Counted from the stretch's first letter, positions 1 to 9,000 are shown. The stretch: 64,000 bases of DNA from Spirosoma rigui (GCF_002067135.1 NZ_CP020105.1:496001-560000), one strand, 5' to 3'. Numbers and translations are program-made. Notes: generated by a model from the letters alone, not told the origin.

Positions 1-2
1 CG

Positions 3-344
3 CATCCGCGTGCCTACGGCACCAATGCCCGCGTGCTGGGCCGCTACGTACGGGAACGGCACGTTATCCCGCTGGAAGAAGCCATCCGGCGGATGACATC
101 GCTGCCCGCCCAGCGGTTCCGCCTGACCGACCGGGGGTTACTACGGCCCGGCTACGCTGCGGATCTTGTGCTGTTCGACGAGAAAACTGTATCTGACCAG
201 GCAACCTATGACCAGCCCCATGCCTACACAACGGGGATTCCGTGGGTGTTGGTGAACGGTATTCCCGTTGTCGAAAACGGGCAGCACACGGGGCAACGCC
301 CCGGACAGCTGCTACTGGGTCCGGGCTATGTGCAGCCAAAATAA
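3..344 (+). CDS. D-aminoacylase / N-acyl-D-amino-acid deacylase, C-terminal end (5' truncated by window)
   Basis: The reading frame is already open at the left edge (HPRAYGT then RVLGRYVRE) and stops at 342-344, so only the last ~113 residues are present. The HPR-YGT...RVLGRYVRE stretch followed by MTSLPAQRFRL, GLLRPGYAADLVLFD and a final VLVNGIPVVENG is the end of the amidohydrolase-superfamily D-aminoacylase family, which hydrolyses N-acyl-D-amino acids. The GxAADLVLFD segment closes the small beta-sandwich typical of amidohydrolases. The metal ligands lie outside the window, so substrate cannot be judged. An internal GTG at 33 would start a 103-residue frame, but homology-like sequence begins before it, so it is not the real start. 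Confidence 0.85.
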   Translation, partial: HPRAYGTNARVLGRYVRERHVIPLEEAIRRMTSLPAQRFRLTDRGLLRPGYAADLVLFDEKTVSDQATYDQPHAYTTGIPWVLVNGIPVVENGQHTGQRPGQLLLGPGYVQPK

Positions 345-465
345 GACCCGCCCTTGCTCCAACACCACGCGGTCCGAATAACGGCTATATTCGGAACAAG
401 CCTTGTGGTTCATAACCATTTCCCGTCCTTTGCACCGGTAATGGCTGCGAACATTTTCGAGAACT

Positions 466-2058
466 ATGATTAGTCCCCCCCTACCCTCGCCCGATCAGCT
501 TCTGGGCGACCTGTTTGACGATGTGCAGCTGGGTAACGTTTTTGCTGACTCCAAAACATTTGTTGACTGCATTCCCAAACAGGACCCACCAAGTCTGCTG
601 GCCCTGTATGACAAAGAAAAAACCGAGCCCGGTTTCGATTTAAGTGCGTTCGTACGAGCGCATTTCACGCTGCCGCTGGCCGTTGCCTCCGACTACGTCA
701 GTGATACGTCTATCAGCACCGCCGAGCATATCAACCGGCTCTGGGAACGGCTCACCCGCTCGGCCGACATACCGGTTGGTACCAAGCCCGATACCTACGA
801 TTCACGCGTTCCCCTGCCTTACCCGTACATTGTACCGGGCGGTCGGTTCCGGGAAATTTTCTACTGGGATACCTACTTCACCATGCTGGGCCTGGGGGAG
901 TGTGTTCCTGGCAAGCCAACACCAGCAACGGACTCGGCCGACGAACCGGCTCCCACCGACCTGATCCGGTCGATGCTCGATAACTTCGCGTACCTCATCG
1001 ACCAGTTCGGCTTCATTCCCAACGGCAACCGAACATATTTCCTAAGCCGCTCCCAGCCGCCTTACTTCTCGCTTATGGTGCAGCTACTGGCCGAACGGGA
1101 GGGGCCTGCCATACTCGCGCAGTACCTGCCCCAACTCCAGCGGGAATACAAATTCTGGCAGAAAGGAGCCGGTGAGTTGAACAGCAACCGGTCGACCGTC
1201 TGCCGGATGGTGCAACTGCCAACGGGTGGTCAACTCAACCGATACTGGGACGATACGCCGACGCCCCGCCCTGAAGCCTACCGGCAGGAAATAGAGCTGA
1301 CCGAGAAAACCGATAAACTGGGCATCGCCCCGGAAACCGTCTATACCCACATCCGGGCCGCCTGCGAGTCGGGCTGGGATTTTAGCAGCCGCTGGCAAAC
1401 CGACCCCAATAGTCTGGCCACCATTCGCACCATCGACATTGTACCCGTCGATTTAAACTGCCTGCTCTATCACTTGGAAGTTACCCTGCGCGATGCCAGC
1501 CGGCAGGCCGGATTCACCGATGAAGCCAACCGATTCGATGCGCTGGCGACTATTCGTCGGCAGCTTATCCAAAAAACGTTCTGGAACGAGGACACCGGTT
1601 TTTACCACGATTTCGACACGGCTACCAACGGGCCTACGCCCGCGTTAACTTTGGCAGGGGTATTCCCCCTGTTTTTCAACCTGGCCACCCCGCAGCAGGC
1701 AAGCCGGGTCCACGACCGGCTAAAAGCCGATTTCCTGCACACGGGCGGCTGGGTAACCACTCTTCAGGCCAGCACGGAACAGTGGGACTGGCCCAATGGC
1801 TGGGCTCCTTTGCAGTGGATTGTCTACCAGGGGCTGGTCAACTACGGATTCACCGAAACTGCCCGTCAGGGGCGTGACCATTGGCTGGCCCTGAACGACA
1901 AAGTGTTCAAAGCTACGGGGAAGATGATGGAGAAATACAACGTAGTGGACGCATCCCTGACAACCGGCGGGGGCGAGTACGCCAACCAGGACGGCTTCGG
2001 CTGGACAAACGGCGTGTATCTGAGACTCCTGAGCGAACGCGGAACCGGCCCGGCCTAA
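466..2058 (+). CDS. Trehalase, glycoside hydrolase family 37
   Basis: This 530-residue protein should hydrolyse alpha,alpha-trehalose to two glucose. Both GH37 signatures are present: PGGRFREIFYWDTYFTMLGL near residue 125 and QWDWPNGWAPLQW near 440. The general acid Asp is seen at about residue 305 in ESGWDFSSRW and the catalytic Glu at about 489 in MMEKYNV. The C-terminus GGGEYANQDGFGWTNGVYL is also typical. The length matches bacterial trehalases. No signal peptide is apparent from the ATG at 466, so a cytoplasmic enzyme (TreF-like) seems more likely than a periplasmic one, although this is an inference from the N-terminus only. It stands alone, with ~120 bp before it and ~170 bp after it. 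Confidence 0.95.
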   Translation: MISPPLPSPDQLLGDLFDDVQLGNVFADSKTFVDCIPKQDPPSLLALYDKEKTEPGFDLSAFVRAHFTLPLAVASDYVSDTSISTAEHINRLWERLTRSADIPVGTKPDTYDSRVPLPYPYIVPGGRFREIFYWDTYFTMLGLGECVPGKPTPATDSADEPAPTDLIRSMLDNFAYLIDQFGFIPNGNRTYFLSRSQPPYFSLMVQLLAEREGPAILAQYLPQLQREYKFWQKGAGELNSNRSTVCRMVQLPTGGQLNRYWDDTPTPRPEAYRQEIELTEKTDKLGIAPETVYTHIRAACESGWDFSSRWQTDPNSLATIRTIDIVPVDLNCLLYHLEVTLRDASRQAGFTDEANRFDALATIRRQLIQKTFWNEDTGFYHDFDTATNGPTPALTLAGVFPLFFNLATPQQASRVHDRLKADFLHTGGWVTTLQASTEQWDWPNGWAPLQWIVYQGLVNYGFTETARQGRDHWLALNDKVFKATGKMMEKYNVVDASLTTGGGEYANQDGFGWTNGVYLRLLSERGTGPA

Positions 2059-2228
2059 CCATCATTACCATCTGCCCGGCCCGGCCCCCTGAGTCAGTAT
2101 ATGGACGTTCACGCTGCCTTCGTCCATTCTGACGACCGCTTACTTTCTCAGGGGTCAGCTTATCCGAATCGGATTGCAACTCTGTGGGGGTTCCGCTAGT
2201 TTAGTTGCTGTATATCACTTTTTTGACC

Positions 2229-2846
2229 ATGACACCAACGCGCAAACACGCCGTTCTCCGGCGGGTAAAAGATATTACCCTTAGCACTACGCTCAGCTTG
2301 GCACTGCTCACCGGCACCACCATGCTGCAAAGCTGCGGGTCGAACCAGTCGGACGAAGCCGAGCGAACCGAAACCAGTTTTGGTAAGGGTGTTCGCACTT
2401 ACATCACCGAAACAGCACCCGGAAATTTCAAGATCACCGACGAAGTGCCCGCTCCGCCCGGTAAAGCCGGTGCTATTGTCAGCTACGCCGACGGGCACCG
2501 CGACACCCTCAGTGTCGAAGCGGCCAAACGACTCGTTGACACCGATGAATCGACCCGCGCCTACCGCGATAATCCATCGGCTTATGGCCAACAGCACCAC
2601 AACGGGCTGGCAAACGTACTGCTTTGGGGAAGTCTGGGCTACATGCTTGGCCGCAACAATTCCAGCCAGTATTACAACGACCGGCAGCGCTACGGTGCCG
2701 GCGTGTATGCCAACCCATCAACGTTCCAGCGCTCTTCCCAGCTCGGGGAAAACATCCGTTCGTCGCGCGTAACCCGCACCGTTCGGCCATCGGGCGGGCG
2801 GAGTGGGTTCTTTGGTGGGGGACGTAGTCGCGGCTTTTCCTCCTAG
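2229..2846 (+). CDS. Putative lipoprotein, unknown function
   Basis: A 205-residue protein whose N-terminus has basic residues, a hydrophobic stretch and a lipobox LQSC (Cys at about 37), so it is probably a lipoprotein anchored in the inner or outer membrane. The mature part starts with a polar linker, contains a segment around NVLLWGSLGYMLGRN that is Gly-rich and mildly hydrophobic, and ends in a Gly/Ser/Arg-rich tail (GGRSGFFGGGRSRGFSS). I do not recognise a domain with known function. The ATG at 2229 is preferred to a TTG at 2205 because it gives a normal signal peptide. It lies between trehalase and glpD with its own gaps. Confidence 0.7.
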   Translation: MTPTRKHAVLRRVKDITLSTTLSLALLTGTTMLQSCGSNQSDEAERTETSFGKGVRTYITETAPGNFKITDEVPAPPGKAGAIVSYADGHRDTLSVEAAKRLVDTDESTRAYRDNPSAYGQQHHNGLANVLLWGSLGYMLGRNNSSQYYNDRQRYGAGVYANPSTFQRSSQLGENIRSSRVTRTVRPSGGRSGFFGGGRSRGFSS

Positions 2847-2930
2847 CCCGGCAGAAACAGACCGGCTGTTATGTATTTGTTAACGACCGAATTAACGCGT
2901 CTAATGCCGCATCGACTCTAGCAATTTGCG

Positions 2931-2938
2931 TATCTTTG
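2931..2938 (+). promoter_or_regulatory. Bacteroidota -7 element (TATCTTTG) of glpD
   Basis: TATCTTTG matches the TAnnTTTG -7 consensus of the Bacteroidota primary sigma factor. It ends only 5 bases before the glpD ATG at 2944, so a start site ~5-7 bases downstream would give an almost leaderless mRNA. No clear TTG is seen 19-21 bp upstream. Confidence 0.5.
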
Positions 2939-2943
2939 AGGGT

Positions 2944-4599
2944 ATGAATCGGGAACAGAGTTTAAAGCGGCTGCGGGAAGAGACAGTTGATATTTGCATC
3001 ATTGGCGCGGGGGCCAGCGGAGCCGGAGCGGCCCTCGATGCGGCCCTGCGCGGGTACCGGGTGGCCCTCATCGACCGGGGTGATATCTCGGGAGAAACGT
3101 CGTCGCGCTCGACCAAACTGATCCACGGTGGGGTTCGCTATTTGGAGCAGGCCATCAAAAAACTTGATCTGGCTCAGTTGCGACAAGTGCGGCACGGACT
3201 GGCCGAGCGCCGGACCGTTATTCGGAACGCCCCCCACCTGGCTCACCCGCTGGCGTTGCTTACCCCCGTCTTCAGTGCGTTCGAAGGCTTGTACATCACC
3301 ATTGGCCTTACCCTCTATGACCTCATTGCCCGCCAGGATTCGTTTCCGAAAGGACGGTGGCTGAACCGGGTGCAGGCCCTGGCCAAAATGCCGACGCTGA
3401 CGCCCCGTATGCACAGTGCGGTTTTGTACTACGACGGCCAGCTGAACGATGCCCGTTACGCACTGGCCCTGGCTCATTCGGCCAGCGAAGCAGGGGCTAC
3501 CGTTGCGAACTACGTTACCGTAACTGGATTTGAACGTACTAACGGCCGGCTGGAAACGGCTATCGGACGCGACGAGCTTACGGGCGAAGCGGTCGAGATC
3601 AAAGCCCGGCTTTTCCTGAATTGTACCGGTCCTTACGCCGACACCATTCGTCTGCTGGCTAATGAGGGTATGGAGCGCCGGATTCGCCCCAGCAAAGGCG
3701 TCCATATTGTGCTGCCGCGCGAAACCCTGCAAAGTGACTGTGCTATGCTGATTCCCAGTACCGCCGATGGCCGGGTTGTTTTTGCCATTCCGTTCGATGA
3801 TAAAGTCTTAGTGGGTACCACCGACGATGATTACACCGATTTGACGAAAGAGCCAGTACTGGAACCACAGGAGGTCGACTACCTGCTCGATACGCTACGC
3901 CCTTACCTCGCCAAAACGCCCGACAAAGCCGATGTTCAGGCTGGTTTTGGCGGTATCCGGCCGCTGATCGTCAGCAGCCGCTCTGACACCAAAACGCTGT
4001 TGCGCGACCATGAAGTGGAGCATGATCCCACCTCCAACCTGTTGAGTTTACTGGGAGGTAAATGGACCACCTACCGGCTAATGGCCCAGGATGCCATTGA
4101 CCGGGCTGGCGAACTGCTCGGCAAATCGGCTCCGAGTTCGACCGAAACGCACTTTCTGGTGGGTGGCGAAAACTACCGCTTCGACGACTGGCAGCGACTG
4201 GCCAGCCAATACGGACTCCCTGCCGACGTATGTCAGCACCTGATGCGTACCTATGGCACACGCGCCGAACAGGTTGCCAAACTAAGCCGGGAACAACCGC
4301 AGTTTGCCCAAAAAGTAGCCGATAGTCTACCCTATCTGAATGCCGAAGTCGTTTATCAGGTACGGCATGAAATGGCGGTAACGCTCCGGGACGTACTGGC
4401 CCGGCGCTGGCGGCTCGAACTCGCCGACTGGCAGCTCACCAGCCGCGTAACCCCCACCGTAGCCGGGTTAATGGCTGGTGAACTGGGGTGGAGCGACAGC
4501 CATTCCCTAGCCCAGATCGCGTCGTACCGATCGTTGCTTACATCCTTTGTGAGCCAGGCCGGTCTGCCCGCGCTGCAATCAGAACTGTCGCAGGCTTAA
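2944..4599 (+). CDS. glpD: Glycerol-3-phosphate dehydrogenase, FAD-dependent
   Basis: A 551-residue flavoprotein oxidising sn-glycerol-3-phosphate to dihydroxyacetone phosphate and passing electrons to quinone at the inner membrane. The Rossmann FAD motif IIGAGASGAGAALDAALRGY lies near residue 20, followed by the family signature SSRSTKLIHGGVRYLEQ near 55. Further family motifs are PSKGVHIVLPR (~255), VLVGTTDDDY (~290) and GGIRPLI (~345). The C-terminal DAO_C helical domain contains VRHEMAVTLRDVLARR (~480). Length fits GlpD. The ATG at 2944 is chosen over an upstream TTG at 2926 because the TTG lies inside the promoter motif and adds unrelated residues. No glpK or glpF is adjacent. Confidence 0.96.
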   Translation: MNREQSLKRLREETVDICIIGAGASGAGAALDAALRGYRVALIDRGDISGETSSRSTKLIHGGVRYLEQAIKKLDLAQLRQVRHGLAERRTVIRNAPHLAHPLALLTPVFSAFEGLYITIGLTLYDLIARQDSFPKGRWLNRVQALAKMPTLTPRMHSAVLYYDGQLNDARYALALAHSASEAGATVANYVTVTGFERTNGRLETAIGRDELTGEAVEIKARLFLNCTGPYADTIRLLANEGMERRIRPSKGVHIVLPRETLQSDCAMLIPSTADGRVVFAIPFDDKVLVGTTDDDYTDLTKEPVLEPQEVDYLLDTLRPYLAKTPDKADVQAGFGGIRPLIVSSRSDTKTLLRDHEVEHDPTSNLLSLLGGKWTTYRLMAQDAIDRAGELLGKSAPSSTETHFLVGGENYRFDDWQRLASQYGLPADVCQHLMRTYGTRAEQVAKLSREQPQFAQKVADSLPYLNAEVVYQVRHEMAVTLRDVLARRWRLELADWQLTSRVTPTVAGLMAGELGWSDSHSLAQIASYRSLLTSFVSQAGLPALQSELSQA

Positions 4600-4623
4600 G
4601 CCGGTACCAGCCCTCATACGTTC

Positions 4624-5628
4624 TCAGCGACGGGCAATCGGTTGATGCTGCATAAGGTCGTTGATGAGCGTTTCGACCTGGGAGACCGGCATTTTCGGAA
4701 CCAGGTATTGATGCCCCTTCGCTGCTGCGTTCCAGCCGTTTGACCCATCACCATTCATCGTTAGGCGACCGGATTTCACGGTATAATACGGAGCATAGCC
4801 TTTGATGCCGACCAATACGGCCGTTTGGTCCCAGCTCATTCGTCCTCCGGCATCTTCTTTTGCTTTGGGCATGCTAATAGCGAACACATCTTTAACCGGG
4901 CTTTTCCGGATGTTCGGGTTTTTTATGAGGGGCAGACCACTATGAATTTGTTCACCAATTTCGAAACCGCTTAGCAAAATGGGCGTGGGCCAGGCGGCAA
5001 AAACAGCTTTGGAAGCCGGAATGTCCCTGTAAACATTGTACTCTTTACCCGCCGGAAATTTGCCCGCCATACTCACCAGCTGCTTCACTTTCCGGCTAAC
5101 CAGCTCTTTACCCGACAGGGGTGAATACGTATCAGCTTTGGACGCCAGCAGGTTGGCCAGGTTGGTCATAAACCCAACCGAAATAATCGTTACGCTCCGG
5201 TCGGGCTGCCTGGCCAGCAGTTGCCGGTACAAGGAAATGGCATCGGGAACGCTGGCGTTGCTCCGTACGGCATGCGGGTAGCGGGCAATGAGGGTATCTG
5301 ACCAGTGCTGTACATCCCGGTCGGTGATGGCATTGCCTTTGGGAACGCCAATGGGTATACCGGGCCGTTTAAAATACGTATTCAGGACGCTAAGTACCGG
5401 CGCTACGTTGGCATATTTGGTACTGGCAATAGTGGCCAGAACGGTAGCTTCTCCTCTGTCGGCGAGGGCGTGGAGTATGGCAATGGCGCCTATATCGTCA
5501 TAGTCAGGTCCCATATCCGTATCGAAGATAACCGGAACGGGGGCGGGCCGACGGGTCGACTGGCCCCGGCTCTGACCGATCGTCAGCGTGAGCAGCAGTC
5601 CAAACAAAACAAGCAGGAAGCGGGTCAT
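4624..5628 (-). CDS. Inosine-uridine-preferring nucleoside hydrolase family protein, secreted
   Basis: A 334-residue protein with a signal peptide (TRFLLVLFGLLLTLTIGQSRGQ) and the nucleoside hydrolase calcium-binding signature VIFDTDMGPDYDDIGAIAIL near residue 33. The Asp cluster (DxDxGxDxDD) coordinates Ca2+ and ribose in this family, which cleaves the N-glycosidic bond of ribonucleosides. With an export signal it would act in the periplasm, as expected for nucleoside scavenging. The ATG at 5628 is chosen because it places the signal peptide at the N-terminus; the frame is open further up to 5694. It ends convergently with glpD, 24 bp apart. Confidence 0.88.
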   Translation of the reverse strand: MTRFLLVLFGLLLTLTIGQSRGQSTRRPAPVPVIFDTDMGPDYDDIGAIAILHALADRGEATVLATIASTKYANVAPVLSVLNTYFKRPGIPIGVPKGNAITDRDVQHWSDTLIARYPHAVRSNASVPDAISLYRQLLARQPDRSVTIISVGFMTNLANLLASKADTYSPLSGKELVSRKVKQLVSMAGKFPAGKEYNVYRDIPASKAVFAAWPTPILLSGFEIGEQIHSGLPLIKNPNIRKSPVKDVFAISMPKAKEDAGGRMSWDQTAVLVGIKGYAPYYTVKSGRLTMNGDGSNGWNAAAKGHQYLVPKMPVSQVETLINDLMQHQPIARR

Positions 5629-5715
5629 AGAAGTGATTCTTTTACATAAAGAAAGCAGGTTTGGCTGACGCCTTACCTGTTCTGCATTCATCATTCGAAT
5701 CCCCTACTTGTTACT

Positions 5716-6888
5716 ATGCTCCTTAAATCCTTACCCGTGGCCCCCGATACCCAGCTCCGAAATCTGGGCTGGGACTGGATGATTGGCCAGGATACCCTGC
5801 CTTACCTCACCAACGAAGTCGTCCCGGTTTCGGCCGCCGAAGCCGAAGCGTACTACGAAGCGGCCAACGAATTATTCGATATGTTCGTGGCCGCCGGGCA
5901 GCACGTGATTGACAATAACCGCTTTGCCGAACTGGGAATTCCGGATAACCTCGTCGAACTTATCAAACTAACGTGGAACGATGACCGGAATATTCACCTC
6001 TACGGTCGGTTCGACCTGGCGGGTGGTATTGATGGCCAGCCCATTAAGCTCATTGAGTTCAACGCCGACACGGCCACCTGCCTGCCCGAAACGGCTGTAG
6101 TTCAGTACGCTCACCTGCGGGCCAATGGGCTCGACGAAAGTCATCAGTTCAACACGGTGTTTGAAACATTGACGAGCCAGTTTGAAGAGTTGCTCGCCCA
6201 GCACCCCGATTTACAGCCAACGCTGTTGTTGTCAGCCATGCGGGGGTTTCCCGAAGACGATACCAACGTAGCGCTCATTGGTGAAGCCGCCCGGGAAGCC
6301 GGTTTTGAAACAGAATTCGACTTCATCGACAGCGTCGAGTTTTCGGCCGATGAGGGTATTTTCTGGCAAAATCCCAAAAACGGCCAATTCGAGAAACTTG
6401 ATTTCTGGTTTAAGCTTGTGCCCTGGGAATCTATCGCCGAAGACGAGCCCGACCTGACCCAAATCCTGACCGAGATTGTCCGGAATCGGCTGGCTGTTGT
6501 GCTCAATCCGCCGTATACCCTACTCTTCCAGTCGAAGTACATTCTTAAAGTGCTTTGGGAACTGTATCCCAACCACCCGCTGCTGCTGGAAACCGACACC
6601 AAACCCCTGACGGACAAAGCCTGCGTTGAAAAAGTGCTGTTCGGGCGGGAAGGAGCTAACGTACGCATCCTGAATTCGGACGGCAGCGTGCGGCAGGCCG
6701 TCGATGGTGAGTATAGCGGATACCCGAAAATTTACCAGGCCTACGTCGATTTTCCCCGCGATGAAGCCGGGCATACGTATCAGGCGGGTGTCTTTTACGC
6801 AGGTGATGCCTGCGGACTGGGGTTCCGGCGGGGCGGGTTGATTCTGGACAACGGAGCCGGTTTTGTCGGGCACGTGGTGGAAGAGTGA
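5716..6888 (+). CDS. Glutathionylspermidine synthase family protein (ATP-grasp)
   Basis: A 390-residue protein of the GSP-synthase C-terminal domain family (PF03738 type), related to E. coli YgiC/YjfC. Visible family features are the N-terminal NLGWDWMIGQDTLPYL, IKLTWNDDRNIHLYGRFDL (~95), the substrate and Mg segment IEFNADTATCLPET (~118), and the C-terminal YQAGVFYAGDACGLGFRRGG (~357), which lines the ATP-grasp pocket. There is no amidase domain, so this is the ligase module only. The family forms amide bonds with ATP, but true glutathionylspermidine synthesis is proven only for a few members, so the substrate here is unknown. It is followed by a bidirectional terminator. Confidence 0.88.
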   Translation: MLLKSLPVAPDTQLRNLGWDWMIGQDTLPYLTNEVVPVSAAEAEAYYEAANELFDMFVAAGQHVIDNNRFAELGIPDNLVELIKLTWNDDRNIHLYGRFDLAGGIDGQPIKLIEFNADTATCLPETAVVQYAHLRANGLDESHQFNTVFETLTSQFEELLAQHPDLQPTLLLSAMRGFPEDDTNVALIGEAAREAGFETEFDFIDSVEFSADEGIFWQNPKNGQFEKLDFWFKLVPWESIAEDEPDLTQILTEIVRNRLAVVLNPPYTLLFQSKYILKVLWELYPNHPLLLETDTKPLTDKACVEKVLFGREGANVRILNSDGSVRQAVDGEYSGYPKIYQAYVDFPRDEAGHTYQAGVFYAGDACGLGFRRGGLILDNGAGFVGHVVEE

Positions 6889-6896
6889 CCCACTGA

Positions 6897-6941
6897 AAAG
6901 GGGTATACCAACGAGCGTCATCCGCTCCGGTATACCCCTTT
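6897..6941. terminator. Bidirectional hairpin terminator
   Basis: Perfect 13-bp arms AAAGGGGTATACC (6897-6909) and GGTATACCCCTTT (6929-6941) around a 19-base loop. The hairpin lies between the convergent ends of the ATP-grasp gene and the small gene at 6963. Confidence 0.75.
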
Positions 6942-6962
6942 GTTCATTAGTACGCTACTGGT

Positions 6963-7256
6963 CTATTTGCCTTCTTTACGGCGCTTCCAGCGCTCTTCGA
7001 CCTTGGCCCGTTGCTCGGGTGTCATGGCGTTCAGGCGCGCCTGGCGCTGGTCGTGATGTGCCTGCTTGAACGCTTTCCGTTCGGCGGGCGTCATGCTAGC
7101 CATCTTTGCTTTGTGCGCTTCCCGGCGGGCGGTGCGTTCTTCCGGTGTCAACGTACCTTTTGCCTTATGGATGTGTACGTCAGGCTGGCTTTGCGCGAAG
7201 GCTCCCATGGACAGAAATAGCGCCAGTACAGCCAGAATATTACGGTTCGCTTTCAT
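6963..7256 (-). CDS. Small periplasmic basic repeat protein, unknown function
   Basis: A 97-residue protein with a clean signal peptide (MKANRNILAVLALFLSMGAFAQ). The mature part is highly charged and helical, and is made of three related units beginning with LTPEERTA, MTPAERKA and MTPEQRAK, each followed by a basic helix. The TPEERxxxxxxxxKxMTPAER pattern resembles small Spy/CpxP-like or DUF4890-type periplasmic helical proteins of Bacteroidota, but I cannot assign it firmly. A metal-binding or chaperone-like role is conceivable from that resemblance alone. Confidence 0.7.
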   Translation of the reverse strand: MKANRNILAVLALFLSMGAFAQSQPDVHIHKAKGTLTPEERTARREAHKAKMASMTPAERKAFKQAHHDQRQARLNAMTPEQRAKVEERWKRRKEGK

Positions 7257-7397
7257 ATACTTGTCGTTGTTTGGCTGTTGGATGCGCCTGCCGGTTCAAG
7301 GTTTAGTCAGGACCCGGTAGATCGTTTGTGCGGCAGGATGCGTAGGTTTACCCGGACGGTCGCCACTGACCATCCGCGACGACCGAACCGGCCTTTC

Positions 7398-7745
7398 ATG
7401 AACACACTAAGTCTGTACCTCCAGGCGATTCTGTACATTGCTGCAGGGACCAATCACTTCATCAATCCCAAACCGTACCTAGCGCTCATGCCGCCTTACC
7501 TGCCAGCTCATGCGCAACTGGTTATCATTAGCGGTATTGCTGAAATCGTACTGGGAGTTGGCCTGCTGTTTCCGGCTACGCGATCGCTGTCGGCCTGGGG
7601 ACTTATTCTGCTGCTGATCGCAGTTTTTCCGGCCAACGTATTTATGGCGATGTCGAATCGGTTCCGGAAAATACCCGCCTGGCTTCGGTGGGCCCGATTA
7701 CCGTTGCAGGGACTACTTATTTGGTGGGCCTATCAATATACATGA
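7398..7745 (+). CDS. DoxX-like membrane protein
   Basis: A 115-residue inner membrane protein with four predicted hydrophobic segments (about residues 5-20, 40-60, 65-85 and 95-112). The opening YLQAILYIAAGTNHFINPKPY and the following MPPYLPAHAQLVIISGIAEI are typical of the DoxX/YphA family, where the Gly-x-x-His/Asn-Phe segment is conserved. The function of this subgroup is not settled. The ATG at 7398 is chosen because it starts exactly at the first membrane segment; the frame runs upstream to 7278 without family-like sequence. Confidence 0.8.
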   Translation: MNTLSLYLQAILYIAAGTNHFINPKPYLALMPPYLPAHAQLVIISGIAEIVLGVGLLFPATRSLSAWGLILLLIAVFPANVFMAMSNRFRKIPAWLRWARLPLQGLLIWWAYQYT

Positions 7746-8139
7746 TAGGAAATACATTAGTTGGCATTAATTTTGCCCGCTGTTCGGTGTCCATACGCTA
7801 CGGCCGGATACCGCAAAAAAATAAAATCCAAAAAAGTTAAAATAATATTAAACCGTTTGGGGTTAAAAGGAATCTATACCTCAGCTGCCTACGTAAGTAC
7901 AAAACTTTCTCTGAATAAGTCAGAAAATGCCTGTTTTTTTGCTTTATGGGGAAATTTGGCTGTAAAGGCCAATTTCTTTCGGGAAAAACTACCGTTTGAC
8001 AGATTTATTGCTTGCCTAGTTGCAAATGAGGAGATAAAATCCTTATTTTTATACCCGCATTACCCGGATACACAAAAATCTTACTCCCCCCACACACTAT
8101 CGGAACAAAGCTCTACGTTACCTAATTGTCTTACTGAAA
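7746..8139. other. AT-rich gap without a convincing gene
   Basis: About 390 bases, clearly richer in A/T than the neighbouring genes. An open frame from 7761 overlaps the sigma-factor start and has a composition unlike a protein, so it is rejected. The leader and promoter of the sigma-factor gene are expected here, but no TTG/TAnnTTTG pair with correct spacing is evident. Confidence 0.5.
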
Positions 8140-8739
8140 ATGGAAAAAGCCCAGGTAAACGACAGTGAGCTGATTTCCCTGTACATCCGTGGTAATGAGA
8201 AGGCCTTTGCTAAACTAGTGCAGCGGCACAAATCGAAGCTTTACACCACCATCTACCTGATTGTCAAAGATCAATATGTGGCGGAAGACTTAATGCAGGA
8301 CACGTTTATTAAAGCCGTGGACACCATCAAGTCGGGTAAATACAACGAGGAAGGCAAGTTTCTCCCCTGGATTATTCGGATCGCCCACAACTTGGCCATT
8401 GACTATTTCCGAAAAGATAAACGCTACCCCAGTGTGGTGTTTGAAGACGGAAGCAGTGTGTTCAATACGTTGGAGTTTGCGGAGGATTCGGTTGAGTCAC
8501 TCCAGATTCGCCAGGAAACACACGAGCATTTGCGCGAGTTGATCCAGCGGTTGCCGGAGCAACAAAGGCAGGTTCTCATCATGCGGCACTACGAGGAAAT
8601 GAGTTTCCAAGAGATTGCCGATGCAACCGGCGTCAGCATTAACACGGCTTTGGGACGTATGCGTTACGCTTTAATCAATTTGCGTAAACAACTAAGCAAA
8701 CGTGCGCCGAGTTATGACAAAAACATTTACCCAAGATGA
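8140..8739 (+). CDS. RNA polymerase ECF-type sigma factor
   Basis: A 199-residue sigma-70 family protein with region 2 (AFAKLVQRHKSKLYTTIYLI...AEDLMQDTFIKA, residues ~20-65, and FLPWIIRIAHNLAIDYFRK, ~80-98) and region 4 (LPEQQRQVLIMRHYEEMSFQ followed by EIADATGVSINTALGRMRYA, ~135-180). Region 3 is missing, as in ECF sigma factors. It directs RNA polymerase to a specific promoter set. The next gene overlaps its 3' end by 26 bases, so the two are translationally linked. No classical anti-sigma factor with a membrane segment is adjacent, so its control is unclear. Confidence 0.93.
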   Translation: MEKAQVNDSELISLYIRGNEKAFAKLVQRHKSKLYTTIYLIVKDQYVAEDLMQDTFIKAVDTIKSGKYNEEGKFLPWIIRIAHNLAIDYFRKDKRYPSVVFEDGSSVFNTLEFAEDSVESLQIRQETHEHLRELIQRLPEQQRQVLIMRHYEEMSFQEIADATGVSINTALGRMRYALINLRKQLSKRAPSYDKNIYPR

Positions 8740-8965
8740 TGTAGTCCGGTATGTCTATGAGGAGACCTCACCCGAGGAGAATCTGCTCATTGAAGACGCA
8801 ATGATGTCCGAGCCGGAACTGATGACCTTCTTTCTCGAAGCCCTCGAACTACGGGCTCTGATGAACAAGATCGAACGTCAGCCCCGTGTCAGTACGGTAC
8901 AGGCCATCCTCAATTACTCCAAAAAACATCCAGCAAACCCACCTGCGCGGTTACGACAGTCGTAA
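8714..8965 (+). CDS. Small acidic protein overlapping the sigma-factor gene
   Basis: An 83-residue soluble protein that starts at an ATG (MTKTFTQDDVVRYVYEE) inside the last 26 bases of the sigma-factor gene. It is acidic and helical in its first two thirds (TSPEENLLIEDAMMSEPELM, then FFLEALELRALMNKIE) and has a basic Pro/Lys-rich tail. It has no signal peptide or membrane segment. The EENLLIEDAMMSEPEL segment resembles the N-terminal helical part of zinc-finger anti-sigma proteins without their His/Cys ligands, so a role in modulating the sigma factor is a guess from position. A hairpin follows at 9001. Confidence 0.7.
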   Translation: MTKTFTQDDVVRYVYEETSPEENLLIEDAMMSEPELMTFFLEALELRALMNKIERQPRVSTVQAILNYSKKHPANPPARLRQS

Positions 8966-9000
8966 CGATCGGGAGGGTATTGCCATGTACCACCGTACGT

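Noticed and set aside
5640-5715. A TTCGAATCC-like piece resembling a tRNA T-loop
   Set aside because: No acceptor, D or anticodon stems can be formed around it.
7761-8168. A 135-codon open frame upstream of the sigma factor gene
   Set aside because: It overlaps the sigma gene start in another frame, is Lys/Asn/Ser-rich by composition of an A/T-rich gap, and shows no motif.
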